This document shows positions 38,001-46,315 of a stretch of DNA of 54,418 nt, piece by piece. How positions within the stretch are numbered: the stretch's first letter is position 1; each line of letters begins with the position of its first letter. The position numbers and the translations under genes were made by a program. This stretch comes from Aeromonadaceae bacterium (GTDB lineage: Bacteria; Pseudomonadota; Gammaproteobacteria; Enterobacterales; Aeromonadaceae). The stretch lies in assembly GCA_021209335.1 (NCBI GenBank), contig JAJOIN010000022.1, forward strand, positions 1 through 54,418, given 5' to 3'. The notes beneath the pieces are model-generated. The model made no database searches. It was not told the origin of the DNA and saw only the letters and a list, made by a program, of their open reading frames with translations.

Positions 38001-38975
38001 AACGTGCTGTGCGAAAGCCGCGTGCACCTGCGCACCGTCTGGGCCGAGACCACCCACCAGATGCAGGCGCTGCGGGATAACCCGGCCTGTGCCGATGCCG
38101 AGTTTAAGGCCAAGTTCGATGCCCAGGATCCGGGTTTGCATGCTGTCCTGAGCTTCGATGTGCATCAGGATGTGGCGGCACCCTACATCGCCAAGGGGCT
38201 GCGTCCTCGGGTGGCCATACTGCGCGAGCAGGGGGTCAACTCCCATAGCGAAATGGCGGCGGCGTTCGATCGGGCCGGCTTTGCCTGCCAGGACGTGCAC
38301 ATGAGCGACGTGCTGGCCGGGCGCATCCAGCTGGCGGACTTCCAGGGCCTGGCGGCTTGTGGCGGCTTCTCCTACGGCGACGTGCTGGGGGCCGGCGAAG
38401 GTTGGGCCAAGTCCATCCTGTTCAACCCCCGGGCCCGCGACCAGTTCCAGGGCTTCTTCCATCGGGACGACACCTTCGCCCTGGGGGTCTGTAACGGTTG
38501 CCAGATGATGTCGAACCTCAAGGATCTGATCCCCGGTGCCGAGCTGTGGCCGCGCTTCGTGCGCAACGAGTCCGAGCGCTTTGAGGCCCGCTTCAGCCTG
38601 GTGGAAGTGCAGGCGTCACCGTCGTTGTTCTTCGCCGGCATGGCCGGTTCCCGCATGCCCATCGCCGTGTCCCACGGTGAAGGCCGGGTGGAGGTGCGGG
38701 ATGCCCAGCACCTGGCGGCCATCAATGCCAGTGGAACCGTGGCGGTGCGCTTCAGCGACCACTACGGTCAGGCCACCCAAGCCTATCCCTTCAACCCCAA
38801 CGGCTCACCCACAGGGGTGACGGGACTGACCACCACAGACGGCCGGGTCACCATCATGATGCCGCACCCGGAGCGGGTGATGCGCACCGTGGCCAACTCC
38901 TGGCACCCGGACGAGTGGGGCGAGAGCAGCCCCTGGATGCGGATGTTCCGCAACGCCCGGGTCTGGTTGGGTTAA
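35085..38975 (+). CDS. purL: PurL, phosphoribosylformylglycinamidine synthase
   Basis: Single-chain FGAR amidotransferase, fourth step of purine synthesis. The 1296-residue product (E. coli 1295) has an N-terminal domain, two AIRS-type ATP-binding halves ([48 protein letters not shown]) and a C-terminal glutaminase. The glutaminase shows the nucleophile region [12 protein letters not shown] and the MMPHPER histidine motif. The ATG at 35085 ([14 protein letters not shown]) is preferred to the track start, which lies upstream of the promoter -10. Confidence 0.98.
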   Translation: MEILRGAPALSEFRISKLLANFAELGLDITDLYAEYVHFAELSAPLDEAQQDTLAKLLTYGPTIAEHAPQGVLFLVTPRPGTISPWSSKATDIAHNCGLSQVVRLERGIAYYVAAASLDAEQRRLVSALLHDRMMEVVFDSLAAAEALFAHHQPKPHTSVDVLGGGRAALAQANQQLGLALAEDEIDYLVASFQKLGRNPNDIELYMFAQANSEHCRHKIFNADWTIDGVKQDKSLFKMIKNTYEQHSDYVLSAYKDNAAVMVGSEAGRFFPSPATGEYQYHQEPIQILMKVETHNHPTAISPFPGAATGSGGEIRDEGATGRGSKPKAGLCGFSVSNLRIPGHQQPWETDFGKPGRIVTALDIMIDGPLGAAAFNNEFGRPNILGYFRTYEEKVPSHNGVEIRGYHKPIMLAGGLGNIRDEHVQKGEIPVGAKLIVLGGPAMNIGLGGGAASSMTSGQSAEDLDFASVQRDNPEMERRCQEVIDRCWQMGEDNPILFIHDVGAGGLSNAMPELVNDGERGGRFELRKVPNDEPGMSPLEIWCNESQERYVLAVAADQLAKFEELCRRERAPYAVVGEATEERHLTLSDSHFGNQPIDLPLEVLLGKPPKMHREVSRLPAQGQALQLDGATVKEAAERILRLPTVAEKTFLITIGDRTVTGLVTRDQMVGPWQVPVADCAVTAASYDTYAGEAMSMGERTPVALLDHGASARLAVAEALTNLAPAQIGDLTRVKLSANWMAAAGHPGEDAGLYEAVKAVGEELCPELAITIPVGKDSMSMKTRWEQDGQPREVIAPLSLIITAFARVEDVRNTVTPQLRRDLGESDLILIDLGNGKNRLGGSCLAQVYKQLGEVAPDVDSPTQLKAFFNAIQTLVAERKLLAYHDRSDGGLFTTLAEMAFAGKTGLTVALDQLGHDDLAVLFAEELGAVIQVRRDDKEAVLTTLAGHGLASCTYVIGSLNDDDQLRFTRNGQNVLCESRVHLRTVWAETTHQMQALRDNPACADAEFKAKFDAQDPGLHAVLSFDVHQDVAAPYIAKGLRPRVAILREQGVNSHSEMAAAFDRAGFACQDVHMSDVLAGRIQLADFQGLAACGGFSYGDVLGAGEGWAKSILFNPRARDQFQGFFHRDDTFALGVCNGCQMMSNLKDLIPGAELWPRFVRNESERFEARFSLVEVQASPSLFFAGMAGSRMPIAVSHGEGRVEVRDAQHLAAINASGTVAVRFSDHYGQATQAYPFNPNGSPTGVTGLTTTDGRVTIMMPHPERVMRTVANSWHPDEWGESSPWMRMFRNARVWLG

Positions 38976-38988
38976 GCCTCTGCAAATG

Positions 38989-39021
38989 AAACAAGCCGCC
39001 TTTTTGGCGGCTTGTTTTTTT
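38989..39021 (+). terminator. Bidirectional terminator between purL and nlpC
   Basis: Stem AAACAAGCCGCC / GGCGGCTTGTTT with a TTTTT loop and a continuing T-run on the plus strand; the A-rich left arm provides T on the minus strand. It suits the convergent pair. Confidence 0.92.
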
Positions 39022-39027
39022 AGGCGC

Positions 39028-39516
39028 TCAGGGCAGGCGTCTGGCCTGCCAGTAGTGGCGCGACCAGTAGGGATTATCCAGCGCGGAGATGATGACGCCA
39101 CGGCTCGTCGAGGCGTGCAGGAACTGCCGATCCTTGAGGTAGATGCCCACGTGGCGGGTGCTGTAGCCGGTCTTGAAGAACAGCAGATCCCCGGGTTGTA
39201 GCGCCTGCTGACTGACCGGCCGGCCCAGGGTTGCCTGGCCTGAGGTATCTCGCGGCAGATCCAGCCCGAAACGTTCGGCGAAGGTAAGCTGCACGAAACC
39301 GGAGCAATCCACCCCTTGCCGGCTCTGGCCGCCCACCCGGTAGGGCACCCCCTTCCAGTGGTGATACTGCTCAAACAGCTGGGCGCGGATCAGCAGGGGA
39401 TCGGCCAGCAGATCCTGGTCGATAGCCGGTGGCTGGGTGTCGGAGGCGGGGGGCGGGCTTTGACACGCCGCCAGCAACAAGAGGGTCAGGGCAAGGGGTA
39501 GGGCTGGGCGCAGCAC
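39028..39516 (-). CDS. nlpC: NlpC/P60-family lipoprotein endopeptidase
   Basis: Probable outer-membrane cell-wall endopeptidase of the NlpC/P60 family. The product is 162 residues with lipobox LAAC (C18), catalytic C71 (GVDCSGFVQLTF), H122 (TRHVGIY) and H134 (FLHASTSRGV). It ends DNPYWSRHYWQARRLP, very close to the E. coli NlpC C-terminus. GTG at 39516 is chosen because AGGGAG lies six bases upstream and a signal peptide follows; the track ORF extends 55 codons further. MepS is a related alternative but is longer (188 aa). Confidence 0.9.
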   Translation of the reverse strand: MLRPALPLALTLLLLAACQSPPPASDTQPPAIDQDLLADPLLIRAQLFEQYHHWKGVPYRVGGQSRQGVDCSGFVQLTFAERFGLDLPRDTSGQATLGRPVSQQALQPGDLLFFKTGYSTRHVGIYLKDRQFLHASTSRGVIISALDNPYWSRHYWQARRLP

Positions 39517-39675
39517 GGGGAACTCCCTTCGGTGACAGCTGAAACTGCCGCACAGGGTGGGGGATTTTGCCGCCGCAGGCAAGTCTTCTGCCCGCTTGTG
39601 TGACAGCGCCGCCCTGACTGGGCTAGTTTTGTGCCAGATGAGACGGTAACTTGGGCAAAAAAACAGGAGAGCACA

Positions 39676-41151
39676 GTGCAAGGGGAGTGGGATCTGGTCA
39701 AGCTGGCCTATGAGTTTCTCGGTTGGCTGTTGTTTGCGGGCTACCTGGCCCTGATGGTGGGCATCTCACTACGGGTGGTGATGAAGCGCAGGCCCATCGG
39801 TGTCTCCCTGGCCTGGCTGTTTCTCATCTACATACTGCCGGGCTTGGGGATCGTCGGCTATTTGCTGTTTGGCGAAATTCGCCTGGGGCGCAAGCGCGTG
39901 GAGCGGGCGAAGGCCATGTACCAGCCCTATGCCCGCTGGATCCGCGAGCTGGTGCGTCAGTTTGCCCAACCCCAGGCCGAGCCCAGTCATCAGGCCCAGC
40001 CATTGGTGGAGCTGGTGGAGGCGCGCCTGGGCTCGCCGCTGCTCAAGGGCAACCGACTGGCCCTGCTGACCGAACCCAACGAGATCCTGTTTGCCCTGGC
40101 CCGTGATATTCAGGCCAGCCGGGTCTCCTGCTTTCTGGAGTTCTATATCTGGCAGCCGGGGGGCTGGGTGGATGAGGTGGCTGAGGCGCTCATCGCGGCG
40201 GCCGGCCGGGGGGTGGAGTGCCGGGTGCTGCTGGACTCGGTGGGCAGCGCCGCCTTCTTCAAGACCGACTGGCCAGCCCGGCTCACGGAGTCTGGCGTCC
40301 ATCTCGTCGAGGTGCTGCCGGTGGGGGCCTGGCGCATTCCCTTGCAGCGCCAGGACTTGCGCATGCACCGCAAGCTGGTGGTGATCGACGATCAGGTGGC
40401 CTACACGGGCTCCATGAACCTGGTGGATCCGCGCTTCTTCAAGTGCGGCGCCGGGGTGGGGCAGTGGATTGACATCATGGTGCGACTGCAGGGCCCAGTG
40501 GTGCCGCTGTTCTGGTCGCTGTTTGTGCAGGATTGGGAGATGGAGACGGGCGAGCGTCTGCTCGAGGCGCAACAGCACAATCCCGAATATCTGAGGGACA
40601 CGGATCAGCAGGTGCAGTTGGTGCCGTCCGGCCCCTTCACCGGTGGCGACTGTATCCAGCAGATCCTGTTGCAATCCATCTATCAGGCCCGTCATAGCCT
40701 GGTGTTCACCACCCCCTATTTTGTGCCGGACGATCCCCTGGTGGCCGCCTTGCAGGTGGCGGCGGAGCGCGGGGTGCGGGTGCAGCTGATCCTGCCGGCC
40801 AAGAATGACTCCCTGATGGTGACCTTTGCCAGTCAGGCCTTCTTCGAGGAGCTGCTGGCCTCCGGGGTGGAGATCTACCGCTTTCACGATGGGCTGCTGC
40901 ACACCAAGAGCGTGCTGGTGGACGATGCCCTGGCCCTGGTGGGCACGGTGAACCTGGACAGGCGCAGTCTCTGGCTGAACTTTGAGGCCACCCTGCTGGT
41001 GGATGATCCCGGCTTTGCCGGTGAGCTGGCGCGGGTGCAGCAGGACTACCTGCGGCGGGCCCGTCCCATGAGCTGGCAGCAGTGGCGCCAGCGCTCCCGT
41101 TGGCACCGACTGCGGGAAAACCTCTTCTATCTGCTTAGTCCGCTGCTCTGA
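39676..41151 (+). CDS. clsA: Cardiolipin synthase A
   Basis: Membrane phospholipase-D-family enzyme joining two phosphatidylglycerol molecules into cardiolipin. The 491-residue product (E. coli ClsA 486) has two N-terminal transmembrane helices (GWLLFAGYLALMVGI; LAWLFLIYILPGLGIVGYLLFG). Its HKD motifs are at H231 (HRKLVVIDD...GSMNLVD) and H409 (HTKSVLVDD...GTVNLDRRS). GTG at 39676 has AGGAG six bases upstream; the track start lies 15 codons earlier without such a site. Confidence 0.95.
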   Translation: MQGEWDLVKLAYEFLGWLLFAGYLALMVGISLRVVMKRRPIGVSLAWLFLIYILPGLGIVGYLLFGEIRLGRKRVERAKAMYQPYARWIRELVRQFAQPQAEPSHQAQPLVELVEARLGSPLLKGNRLALLTEPNEILFALARDIQASRVSCFLEFYIWQPGGWVDEVAEALIAAAGRGVECRVLLDSVGSAAFFKTDWPARLTESGVHLVEVLPVGAWRIPLQRQDLRMHRKLVVIDDQVAYTGSMNLVDPRFFKCGAGVGQWIDIMVRLQGPVVPLFWSLFVQDWEMETGERLLEAQQHNPEYLRDTDQQVQLVPSGPFTGGDCIQQILLQSIYQARHSLVFTTPYFVPDDPLVAALQVAAERGVRVQLILPAKNDSLMVTFASQAFFEELLASGVEIYRFHDGLLHTKSVLVDDALALVGTVNLDRRSLWLNFEATLLVDDPGFAGELARVQQDYLRRARPMSWQQWRQRSRWHRLRENLFYLLSPLL

Positions 41152-41270
41152 GTGCGGACTTATTCGGGACAAGTTCAAAGAATCAAGCCGTTAGCCTTGC
41201 CCCTAGCCTGGGCCAGGATTACCGTGCTGCCAGTTCAAGCTTGTCTCTCCCGCGTAAGGATACGGATCTC

Positions 41271-42563
41271 ATGAACAGGAAACTCACCGTGGCCCTGCTG
41301 GTCAGCCTGGGCGGTCTGGCCTATGTGGCCGGTTGTGCCAACAGCAGCCGGTTGTTTGATGACCAGCGCCAGCAGGCCCTGGCCCAGCTCAATCAGCTGC
41401 CAGGGGTGCAGGCGCAGTGGCAAACCCTGGAGGATGGCTGGTTTCGCAGCCAGGGCCAGTTGCACCTGACCCTGCAGCAGGCCTTCTTCGAGCACTATCT
41501 GGGGGAGGAGGCTCCCGTGCTGACGGCGCCGCTGGAGGTCAGCAGCAGCCTGTTCCAGTCCTTCACCCCCTGGGGCGTCACCGGGGTGGGCAATCTGGAT
41601 CAGAGCCGTGGCAGCCTGGGCCGCTGGCTGGAGAAGAATCGTCAGGCCAGCCTGCCACTGGTACTCAACTGGCAGGCCGGGCTCTTTAGCTCAGGGCTCA
41701 ACCTGGCGCTGGCCCTGGATAGCGGGCAGTTTGCCAATGCCGACAGCCAAATGGCTTGGTCGCCGCTGCAGCTGAGCGTCCAGGGGCTGGGCGAAGACGC
41801 CATCGATATCCAGCTCAGCTGGCAGGGGGTGACGGCCAGCGCGGCCAGCACTCAGGCTAAGATGGCGGTGCAACCCCTGAGCCTCACGCTGGCGCTCAAG
41901 CGACTGGGACGGGCCTGGTATGCCGCGCAAAGCGAGCTGAGATTGGAGGGGATCCAGCTGCAACAACCGCAACAACAGTTGCAACTGGCCGGCCTGCACC
42001 TGCGCACCCAGGAGACAGAGCGGGGCACCGGGCTGGACGGGCGGCTGGACATGCACTATCAGCTGCAACTCGATAGCCTGCGGATGCAGGAGGACGGCGA
42101 CAGCCATCGGCTGGACAAGCTGGTGCTGGATCTGACGCTGGATGGGGTGGATCGCATGGGCTATGAGACGGCGCTCAACCAGCAGCAAAGCGGCGCGCCC
42201 CAGGAGCCGGAGCTGGCGTTGGCCAGCCTCAGCCTGATGGGGCAAAAGGGGCTCAAGATAGGGCTCTCGCCCCTGCAGGTGATGATCGAACAGGCGCCCT
42301 TGACGCTCTCGGGTGAGCTGACCCTGCCGCCTTATGACGTGACAGCCCAACCCAATCCACTGGCCTTGCTGCAACAGAGTCAGGGGCAGTTACAAGTGGA
42401 ACTGGCGCCGCAACTGGCCGAACAGATCCCCCAGCTGGCCGCCAATCTGGACAAGTTGCTGCAAAGCGGTTACCTCAGACGCAACGAGCTGGGCAATCTG
42501 CTGGTGGAGTTCAAGCTGGCTGACCACAGGGCCACCGCCAACGGCCTGCCGCTGCCGCTGTAA
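41271..42563 (+). CDS. DUF945 (YdgA-like) family protein
   Basis: A 430-residue exported protein whose overall pattern (N-terminal anchor, KLTVALLVSLGGLAYVAGC, then a long beta-rich region with repeated short hydrophobic strands and Gln/Leu-rich segments) fits the DUF945/YdgA family. The function of this family is not established. The N-terminus ends in VAGC, a possible lipobox, which E. coli YdgA lacks. The ATG at 41271 follows TAAGGA at about ten bases. It stands alone between clsA (120-base gap) and a convergent SIMPL gene. Confidence 0.7.
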   Translation: MNRKLTVALLVSLGGLAYVAGCANSSRLFDDQRQQALAQLNQLPGVQAQWQTLEDGWFRSQGQLHLTLQQAFFEHYLGEEAPVLTAPLEVSSSLFQSFTPWGVTGVGNLDQSRGSLGRWLEKNRQASLPLVLNWQAGLFSSGLNLALALDSGQFANADSQMAWSPLQLSVQGLGEDAIDIQLSWQGVTASAASTQAKMAVQPLSLTLALKRLGRAWYAAQSELRLEGIQLQQPQQQLQLAGLHLRTQETERGTGLDGRLDMHYQLQLDSLRMQEDGDSHRLDKLVLDLTLDGVDRMGYETALNQQQSGAPQEPELALASLSLMGQKGLKIGLSPLQVMIEQAPLTLSGELTLPPYDVTAQPNPLALLQQSQGQLQVELAPQLAEQIPQLAANLDKLLQSGYLRRNELGNLLVEFKLADHRATANGLPLPL

Positions 42564-42585
42564 ACCAACGTCAAGCGCATCAACA

Positions 42586-42614
42586 AACGGCCCCCGCTTG
42601 GGGGCCGTTGTGTT
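42586..42614 (+). terminator. Terminator between convergent DUF945 and SIMPL genes
   Basis: Perfect 10-bp stem AACGGCCCCC / GGGGGCCGTT with a GCTT loop, then GTGTTAT on plus and TGTTG on minus. The T-runs are weak but the stem is strong. Confidence 0.7.
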
Positions 42615-42631
42615 ATGGCAAGCCGAGGGTG

Positions 42632-43354
42632 TTAATCCCCCAGGTAATATTCGATGGTAGAGACGATGCGCACCTTCTTGATGTGGGGGGTGTTGCTGTC
42701 TCTGTCTTCGATGCTGAACTGCCCCTGGCTGGCATGTTTGATCTTGCCCAGCCGGCTTTGGGAGTCCTGGGCGAACTTGTCGGCCACCTCACGGGCGTTC
42801 TGGGTGGCCTCGGCGATCATCTCGGGTTTTAACCGATTGAGATCCGTGAACAGGAACTGGGTGCGGCTGTCATAGTCCTGGCCGGTGAGGGCGATACCGG
42901 CTTGCCCCAGCTGCCCAATCTGGCCCATGGCGGCGCGCACCTTGTCGATCTGGCGGCTATAGACGGTCACCGTCATGGCCCCCGTGTAGCGGCCTTGGTT
43001 GATGGTGGCGTCGTTGTAGCCCTGGGCCTGGCGATCCACCAGGCTGGGTTGGGAGACGGAGATCTCCTCGGCAGCAAAGCCCTGCTGCTGGAGGAAGTGC
43101 TGAATACGGGCGCGCTTGTCATCCAGGGTGGCATACAGGCTCGGCAGCTCGTTGTCCACCTCGGTGAAGCGGATGGGCCAGATGGCCACGTCCGCCGGCA
43201 CCTCCCGCTCCGATAGCCCCTTGACCACTACGCTGCGCTCCATGTCGCGGAACTTGAGCAGCCCCTCGGCCAGGAGGGCGCCCAGGGCGATGAGGCCGAT
43301 GCACAAGAGGCCGCCGAGAAACAGTGAACTCAAGAGGTTACGCTGGGTTTGCAT
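42632..43354 (-). CDS. SIMPL-domain (DUF541) membrane-anchored protein
   Basis: A 240-residue protein with one N-terminal membrane helix (LFLGGLLCIGLIALGALLAEGLL). A periplasmic SIMPL domain follows, recognisable from RSVVVKGLSEREVPADVAIWPI, an LDDKRARIQHFLQQQGF helix and the EATQNAREVADKFAQ helix. E. coli YggE is a soluble periplasmic relative; this anchored form is another branch. Function is unknown, with stress-related roles proposed for the family. GGAGAG precedes the ATG. Confidence 0.85.
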   Translation of the reverse strand: MQTQRNLLSSLFLGGLLCIGLIALGALLAEGLLKFRDMERSVVVKGLSEREVPADVAIWPIRFTEVDNELPSLYATLDDKRARIQHFLQQQGFAAEEISVSQPSLVDRQAQGYNDATINQGRYTGAMTVTVYSRQIDKVRAAMGQIGQLGQAGIALTGQDYDSRTQFLFTDLNRLKPEMIAEATQNAREVADKFAQDSQSRLGKIKHASQGQFSIEDRDSNTPHIKKVRIVSTIEYYLGD

Positions 43355-43444
43355 GATCTCTCCTGGTTGGTGGCGGCCATCCTGGCCGTCAAGGTGGGGA
43401 TACTGTTGTGAGTCTATGCCGCCGGACGCGCAGCAGCCAGGCCT

Positions 43445-43481
43445 GAAAACACACAGGGCGGGGATGGCTCCCCGCCCTGTG
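43445..43481 (-). terminator. Intrinsic terminator of purU
   Basis: Perfect 13-bp stem CACAGGGCGGGGA / TCCCCGCCCTGTG with a 4-base loop. On the minus strand it is followed by TGTTTTC. It lies directly after the purU stop. Confidence 0.88.
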
Positions 43482-43483
43482 GC

Positions 43484-44320
43484 TTATTTGAACACCACCG
43501 TCTTGTTGCCGTGCACGAACACCCGTTCCTCCAGCACCTGCCGCAGCCCGCGGGTCAGCACCAGGCGCTCTACGTCGCGGCCGGCCTTGGCCATGTCCTC
43601 GGCGCTGAAGCTGTGATCCACCGGGATCACGTGCTGGTCGATGATGGGACCTTCGTCCAGGTCGTCGGTGACGAAGTGGGCGGTGGCGCCGATGATCTTC
43701 ACCCCGCGCTCATAGGCCTGCTGGTAGGGCCGGGCGCCGATGAAGGCCGGCAGGAAGGAGTGGTGGATGTTGATGATGCGGTAGGGGTAGGCGGCGACGA
43801 ATTCCGGGGTCAGCACCCGCATGTACTTGGCCAGCACCACATAGTCGGGGGCATAGTCGTCGATCACCGCCCGCATCTGGGCCTCGTGGGCCTCGCGGCT
43901 GAGCCCTTCATGGCTGACATGGTGGAAGGGGATGCCGAACTTGGTGGCCAGGTCTTCAAGCTTGTCGTAGTTGCCCACCACGGCGGCAATTTCCACATCC
44001 AGGGCGCCTTCGTAGCTTTTCATCAGTATGTCGCCCAGGCAGTGGGCTTCCTTGGTCACCAGGATCACCACCCGCTTCTTGCCGGCGGCCACCAGTCGGC
44101 GCTTGGCGCCCATCGGCAGGGTATCGTCCAGATCCGCCAGCAGGGTCTCGTCGTTGAAGCGCCCCTCCAGCTCGGTACGCATGAAGAAGCGGCCGTGGGC
44201 GTGATCCACGAACTCGTCGTTCTTGATGATGTTGAGCTGGTGCTTGTAGCAGATGTAGGTGATCTTGGCGATGAGACCTTGTGCGTCCGGGCAATCGGTG
44301 AGCAGAATCTTGCGCTTCAT
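43484..44320 (-). CDS. purU: PurU, formyltetrahydrofolate deformylase
   Basis: Hydrolyses 10-formyl-THF to formate and THF, balancing one-carbon pools and feeding formate to PurT. The 278 residues comprise an N-terminal ACT domain (ILLTDCPDAQGLIAKITYICYKHQLNI) and a formyltransferase-like hydrolase domain. The latter has NIHHSFLPAFIGARPYQQAYERGVKIIGATAHFV and DLDEGPIIDQ carrying the catalytic His and Asp. Length matches E. coli (280). It is a single-gene unit with a terminator behind it and a likely promoter in front. Confidence 0.96.
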   Translation of the reverse strand: MKRKILLTDCPDAQGLIAKITYICYKHQLNIIKNDEFVDHAHGRFFMRTELEGRFNDETLLADLDDTLPMGAKRRLVAAGKKRVVILVTKEAHCLGDILMKSYEGALDVEIAAVVGNYDKLEDLATKFGIPFHHVSHEGLSREAHEAQMRAVIDDYAPDYVVLAKYMRVLTPEFVAAYPYRIINIHHSFLPAFIGARPYQQAYERGVKIIGATAHFVTDDLDEGPIIDQHVIPVDHSFSAEDMAKAGRDVERLVLTRGLRQVLEERVFVHGNKTVVFK

Positions 44321-44358
44321 CCTGTAGGTGTTCCTGGCTGACTCGTGATAAGTCGGAC

Positions 44359-44387
44359 ACTATGCCACAAATTTTTCGCTTTGCCAG
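44359..44387 (-). promoter_or_regulatory. Possible purU promoter
   Basis: On the minus strand CTGGCA, a 17-base spacer and CATAGT, about 40 bases before the purU ATG; each hexamer matches four of six consensus positions. Confidence 0.35.
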
Positions 44388-44477
44388 AGCCGGGGTGGAC
44401 AAAGCCAGGGGTGGCGGTGCAGGCCTTGACCTAACGCAAAAGGAGGTCGACAGGCTTGGGGCAGCATAGGGGAAGCG

Positions 44478-44494
44478 GGGCCCGCAGCGGGCCC
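44478..44494 (+). promoter_or_regulatory. Leader hairpin just before the draG ribosome site
   Basis: GGGCCC / GGGCCC with a GCAGC loop ends four bases before the AAGGAG of draG. It could influence translation initiation. No T-run follows, so it is not a terminator. The rest of the 189-base purU-draG gap has a TTGACC but no matching -10, and no sigma-54 box was found. Confidence 0.4.
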
Positions 44495-44509
44495 GAACAA
44501 GGAGCCTGG

Positions 44510-45442
44510 ATGTCTGACATGGATAGGGCCAAGGGGTGTCTGGTGGGGCTCGCCATCGGCGATGCCATCGGCACCACCTTGGAGTTTCGCCCGCGGGGCA
44601 GTTTTAGCCCGCTGGCGGACATGCACGGCGGCGGGCACTTCTGCCTGCCCAAGGGCCACTGGACCGACGACACCTCCATGGCCCTGTGCCTGGGGGAGAG
44701 CCTGCTGGCCTGCGGTGGCTTCGATGCGGCGGATCAGATGCGCCGTTACTGTGACTGGCTGGACAACGGCTATCAGAGCAGTCTGGGGGTGTGCTTCGAC
44801 GTGGGCATGACGGTGCAGTCGGCCTTGCGTCGCTTTCAAAAAAGCGGCAACCCCTACAGCGGCGCCCGCTCGCGCTGGAGCTCCGGCAACGGCTCCATCA
44901 TGCGTCTGGCCCCCGTGGCCATCGCCTACCGGGCCGATCTCACGGCCTGCCGCCATTATGCGGCCCTAAGCTCCCGCACCACCCATGCCTCACCCCTGTG
45001 TCTGGAGGCCTGCAGCCTGTTTGGCGAGCTGCTCTGGCGCCTGCAGCAGGGCCAGGACAAGGCCCAGGCGCTGCACGCCTGCCAGTTGCCGAGCGAGCCC
45101 GAATTGGCGGCGCTGCAGGGCGGTAGCTTCATCGACAAGTCCTATGCGGCCTTGAAGGGCAGTGGCTTTGTGGTGGAGAGCCTGGAGGCGGCCTTGTGGT
45201 GCTTCTGGCACACCAACAGCTTTGCCGAGTGCGTGCTGGCGGCGGCCAACCTGGGGGACGATGCGGACACCACGGCGGCGGTGGCCGGCCAGCTGGCCGG
45301 CGCCCATTATGGTCACTGTGCCATTCGGGCGGACTGGTGCCAGGCGCTGCACCGTCACGGGCAGATTGCCGCCTTGGCGGCAGCACTGCACGGCCTGGCC
45401 CCTGAGGATGTGGGGGCGCGGCTCGTTGATCGCCCTGCCTGA
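44510..45442 (+). CDS. draG: DraG-like ADP-ribosylglycohydrolase
   Basis: Dinuclear-metal ADP-ribosylglycohydrolase of the DraG/ARH family, 310 residues. It has GLAIGDAIGTTLEF (13-26), the metal motif WTDDTSMAL (T52-D54), GNGSIMRLAP (127-135), THASP (H159) and NLGDDADTTAAVAGQLAGA with D250, D251, D253 and T254. In diazotrophs DraG removes ADP-ribose from an arginine of dinitrogenase reductase and so reactivates it. AAGGAG stands five bases before the ATG; the track start is 18 codons upstream. Its end overlaps the draT-like gene, the family partner with the opposite activity. No nif gene is in the window, so the substrate is unknown. Confidence 0.9.
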   Translation: MSDMDRAKGCLVGLAIGDAIGTTLEFRPRGSFSPLADMHGGGHFCLPKGHWTDDTSMALCLGESLLACGGFDAADQMRRYCDWLDNGYQSSLGVCFDVGMTVQSALRRFQKSGNPYSGARSRWSSGNGSIMRLAPVAIAYRADLTACRHYAALSSRTTHASPLCLEACSLFGELLWRLQQGQDKAQALHACQLPSEPELAALQGGSFIDKSYAALKGSGFVVESLEAALWCFWHTNSFAECVLAAANLGDDADTTAAVAGQLAGAHYGHCAIRADWCQALHRHGQIAALAAALHGLAPEDVGARLVDRPA

Positions 45443-46241
45443 TCCCTACCGCCTGCCGGATGACTGGTTGGCCCTGCCGTTTAACCACTGCAACCTGCCG
45501 GCCCGCTATCTGGCTTGTCTGGCGTTTCAGCTGGAGCCGGTGGCGCTGCAGCTGGACGGCGTGCACCTGCTGTATGCCGATCTGTTTGAACGGCTGGATG
45601 CCTGCCCGGACGCCCGCGCCCGGCGTCGCTGCTTCATCGACTTCATGGCGGTGCGTTTTCACCTGCCGGCGGCCGAGCTGCCCGAGGTGCCGGCCATGGG
45701 CCCGGTGCCGCGGCCGCGGCTGCACTATGGCCAGCTGCTGCTGGGCTGGCTGTTTGACTCGGATAACCAGCAGGGGGCCATCTGGCGGCAGTGGGTGGAG
45801 TCGCGCTTTGGCCTCTGTACCCGCTTCTACAAGGAGCCCATCACGGGGCCTGATGACCCGGCCTATGGCCGCTTCCTGCACACCGCCGGCTGGGCCGGCT
45901 ACAACAGCAATGCCCTCTATGACCAGCTGGACTTGCTCTACAGCTTCTGCCAGTACCAGCTGGTGCGGGACCATCCCTTGCGCCGCCGCCTGACCCTGTA
46001 TCGCGGCGGCACCGAGCGGCCGACCCATAGCTTCGAGGGGCAGCCCGTCATGCTGCTCAACAACCTCTGCTCCTGCACCGACAACCCGGAGGAGGCCTTT
46101 CGCTTCGGCCCGCGGGTCTATGCGCTGGCGGTGCCGCTGCCCAAGATCGTCTGTTATCAGCAGCTGTTGCCCAGCGTGCTGCAGGGGGAGGGCGAGTACA
46201 TGGTGCTGGGCGGCTGTTATCCGGTGACCCCGGTTGCCTGA
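45408..46241 (+). CDS. draT: DraT-like NAD-dependent protein ADP-ribosyltransferase
   Basis: Resembles dinitrogenase-reductase ADP-ribosyltransferase, which inactivates NifH by modifying an arginine. The 277 residues show LYADLFERLDACPDARAR, RQWVESRFGLCTRFYK, LDLLYSFCQYQL, then the R-S-E type catalytic elements: R199 (LTLYRG), the NNLCSCTD stretch (S222) and EGEYMVLGG (E261, E263). The start at ATG 45408 lies inside draG (35-base overlap); TTG 45426 is an alternative. The track ORF runs further upstream in a frame that is only a draG shadow. Order draG then draT is the reverse of the classical draT-draG operons. Confidence 0.87.
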   Translation: MWGRGSLIALPDPYRLPDDWLALPFNHCNLPARYLACLAFQLEPVALQLDGVHLLYADLFERLDACPDARARRRCFIDFMAVRFHLPAAELPEVPAMGPVPRPRLHYGQLLLGWLFDSDNQQGAIWRQWVESRFGLCTRFYKEPITGPDDPAYGRFLHTAGWAGYNSNALYDQLDLLYSFCQYQLVRDHPLRRRLTLYRGGTERPTHSFEGQPVMLLNNLCSCTDNPEEAFRFGPRVYALAVPLPKIVCYQQLLPSVLQGEGEYMVLGGCYPVTPVA

Positions 46242-46315
46242 CTGTCATCAATCCTTCACGGCACGGCTCTAGGCTGGTTTTGTCTGTTATTTCCGAGAAT
46301 TCAAAGGATTGAACC

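Noticed and set aside
36453-38462. Minus-strand ORF of 669 aa opposite purL
   Set aside because: Antisense shadow of the highly conserved PurL frame; no ribosome site and no recognisable domain.
44400-44510. Sigma-54 promoter upstream of draG
   Set aside because: A TGGC...TTGA stretch is present but the GG-N10-GC spacing is wrong.
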